Below are positions 13,631 through 14,144 of a stretch of 14,144 bases of DNA, one piece after another (the stretch's first letter is position 1; each line of letters begins with the position of its first letter). Source of the DNA: RYN-433 sp036558265 (GTDB lineage: Bacteria; Planctomycetota; Phycisphaerae; Tepidisphaerales; Tepidisphaeraceae); the NCBI GenBank assembly GCA_036558265.1, contig DATBFY010000470.1, forward strand, positions 1-14,144, given 5' to 3'. The notes below the pieces were generated by a model, which saw only the letters and a list, made by a program, of their open reading frames with translations, searched no databases and had not been told where the DNA came from. The translations under genes were made by a program, and so were the position numbers.

Positions 13631-14104
13631 CTACTCCTCCATCGCCGCCTCCAACGCGTCAATGAATCCACGGTTGGTCGGCAACCCGTCCGGGTGCGCC
13701 AGCGCCTCGGCCCGGGTTAACCAAAGGGCCTCCTCGACCTCCAGCGGATCGGGCTTGATCGGGCCGGGCTCCAGCGCCGCCAACCACCCGAAGAGCGTGA
13801 TCGGTCGATCCGCAAATTCATGCCGCCAGACCGGTTTGTGGGGCGTGATCGAGATCCCCAACTCCTCCCGCGCCTCCCGGATGCACGCGGCCTCCTGACT
13901 CTCACCGATCAGCATGCCCCCGCCGGGGAAGCAGACTTTGCCCGCAAGCGGCACGTGACGGCTCCGGCGGACCATCAAAAACCGCCCATCTTCACGTCGA
14001 AAGCAACCAAAGACCACCCCGTGAACCCGGCCGTCGCTTTGAACCTCATGGCCCATGACGCTGCGGCCCGGTAGTTTGCTCCCGCCTCGATTCGTTCCGC
14101 GCAT
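13631..14104 (-). CDS. NUDIX hydrolase
   Basis: This 157-residue cytoplasmic hydrolase acts on nucleoside diphosphates linked to another moiety; the substrate is unknown. The Nudix box is complete at residues 62-84, matching G-x5-E-x7-REUxEExGU: G62, E68, then R76-E-A-R-E-E-L-G-I84. These residues form the Mg2+-binding catalytic loop. Typical flanking strands are present (HGVVFGCFRREDGRFLMVRR before the box, LFGWLAALEPGP after). The sequence resembles GDP-mannose mannosyl hydrolase-like or general MutT-like members but is not specific. ATG 14104 gives the full frame; M17 is an alternative and neither has a clear ribosome-binding site. The frame is open to the window edge, so a start further upstream cannot be excluded. 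Confidence 0.88.
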   Translation of the reverse strand: MRGTNRGGSKLPGRSVMGHEVQSDGRVHGVVFGCFRREDGRFLMVRRSRHVPLAGKVCFPGGGMLIGESQEAACIREAREELGISITPHKPVWRHEFADRPITLFGWLAALEPGPIKPDPLEVEEALWLTRAEALAHPDGLPTNRGFIDALEAAMEE

Positions 14105-14144
14105 CGTACGAATTCGGCCGATCCCACGGTCGCGCCCGGGGGAC

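Overview
The window is high-GC bacterial DNA that most likely comes from a planctomycete, possibly a Phycisphaerae/Tepidisphaerales-like lineage. The evidence is a large propeller/HEAT/cytochrome c protein of the 'PVC-type heme-binding CxxCH' kind, a secreted FG-GAP/VCBS protein, and many short palindromic interspersed repeats of the type I associate with planctomycete genomes. The taxonomic call is inference; no marker gene is present.

Left half (1-6960, + strand): an assimilatory nitrate operon. It begins with the end of a NarK/NrtP-type nitrate/nitrite MFS transporter, cut by the window edge and split by an in-frame TAA at 453-455. Next come a siroheme [4Fe-4S] nitrite reductase (nirA), a CysJ-like FAD/NAD(P)H flavoprotein carrying an RnfB-like 4Fe-4S domain in place of the usual FMN domain, and a molybdenum nitrate reductase of the cyanobacterial NarB type. 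Together they import nitrate, reduce it to nitrite (NarB) and then to ammonium (NirA). The flavoprotein is the likely source of electrons from NAD(P)H.

Middle (6885-7611): the convergent gap between narB and the cytochrome gene is packed with repeats. It holds 'CCAC + 9/10-mer' palindromes (families A, B, C) around a tandem array of ten to eleven 21-bp units that stays in register over about 230 bp.

Right half (7612-14104, - strand): reading leftward from the right edge, a NUDIX hydrolase, a secreted FG-GAP protein, a two-helix membrane protein with an RCK domain whose pore loop lacks a K+ selectivity filter, and the large PVC-type cytochrome protein.

The most unusual theme is that small palindromic or tandem repeats lie inside or directly against genes and are read as protein. 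Examples are the nirA linker, the narB translation start, the narB C-terminal tail, the signal-peptide region of the PVC protein and its propeller/HEAT linker. Each repeat keeps the reading frame or makes a new start. I see no defence island, phage, transposase, CRISPR, tRNA or rRNA.
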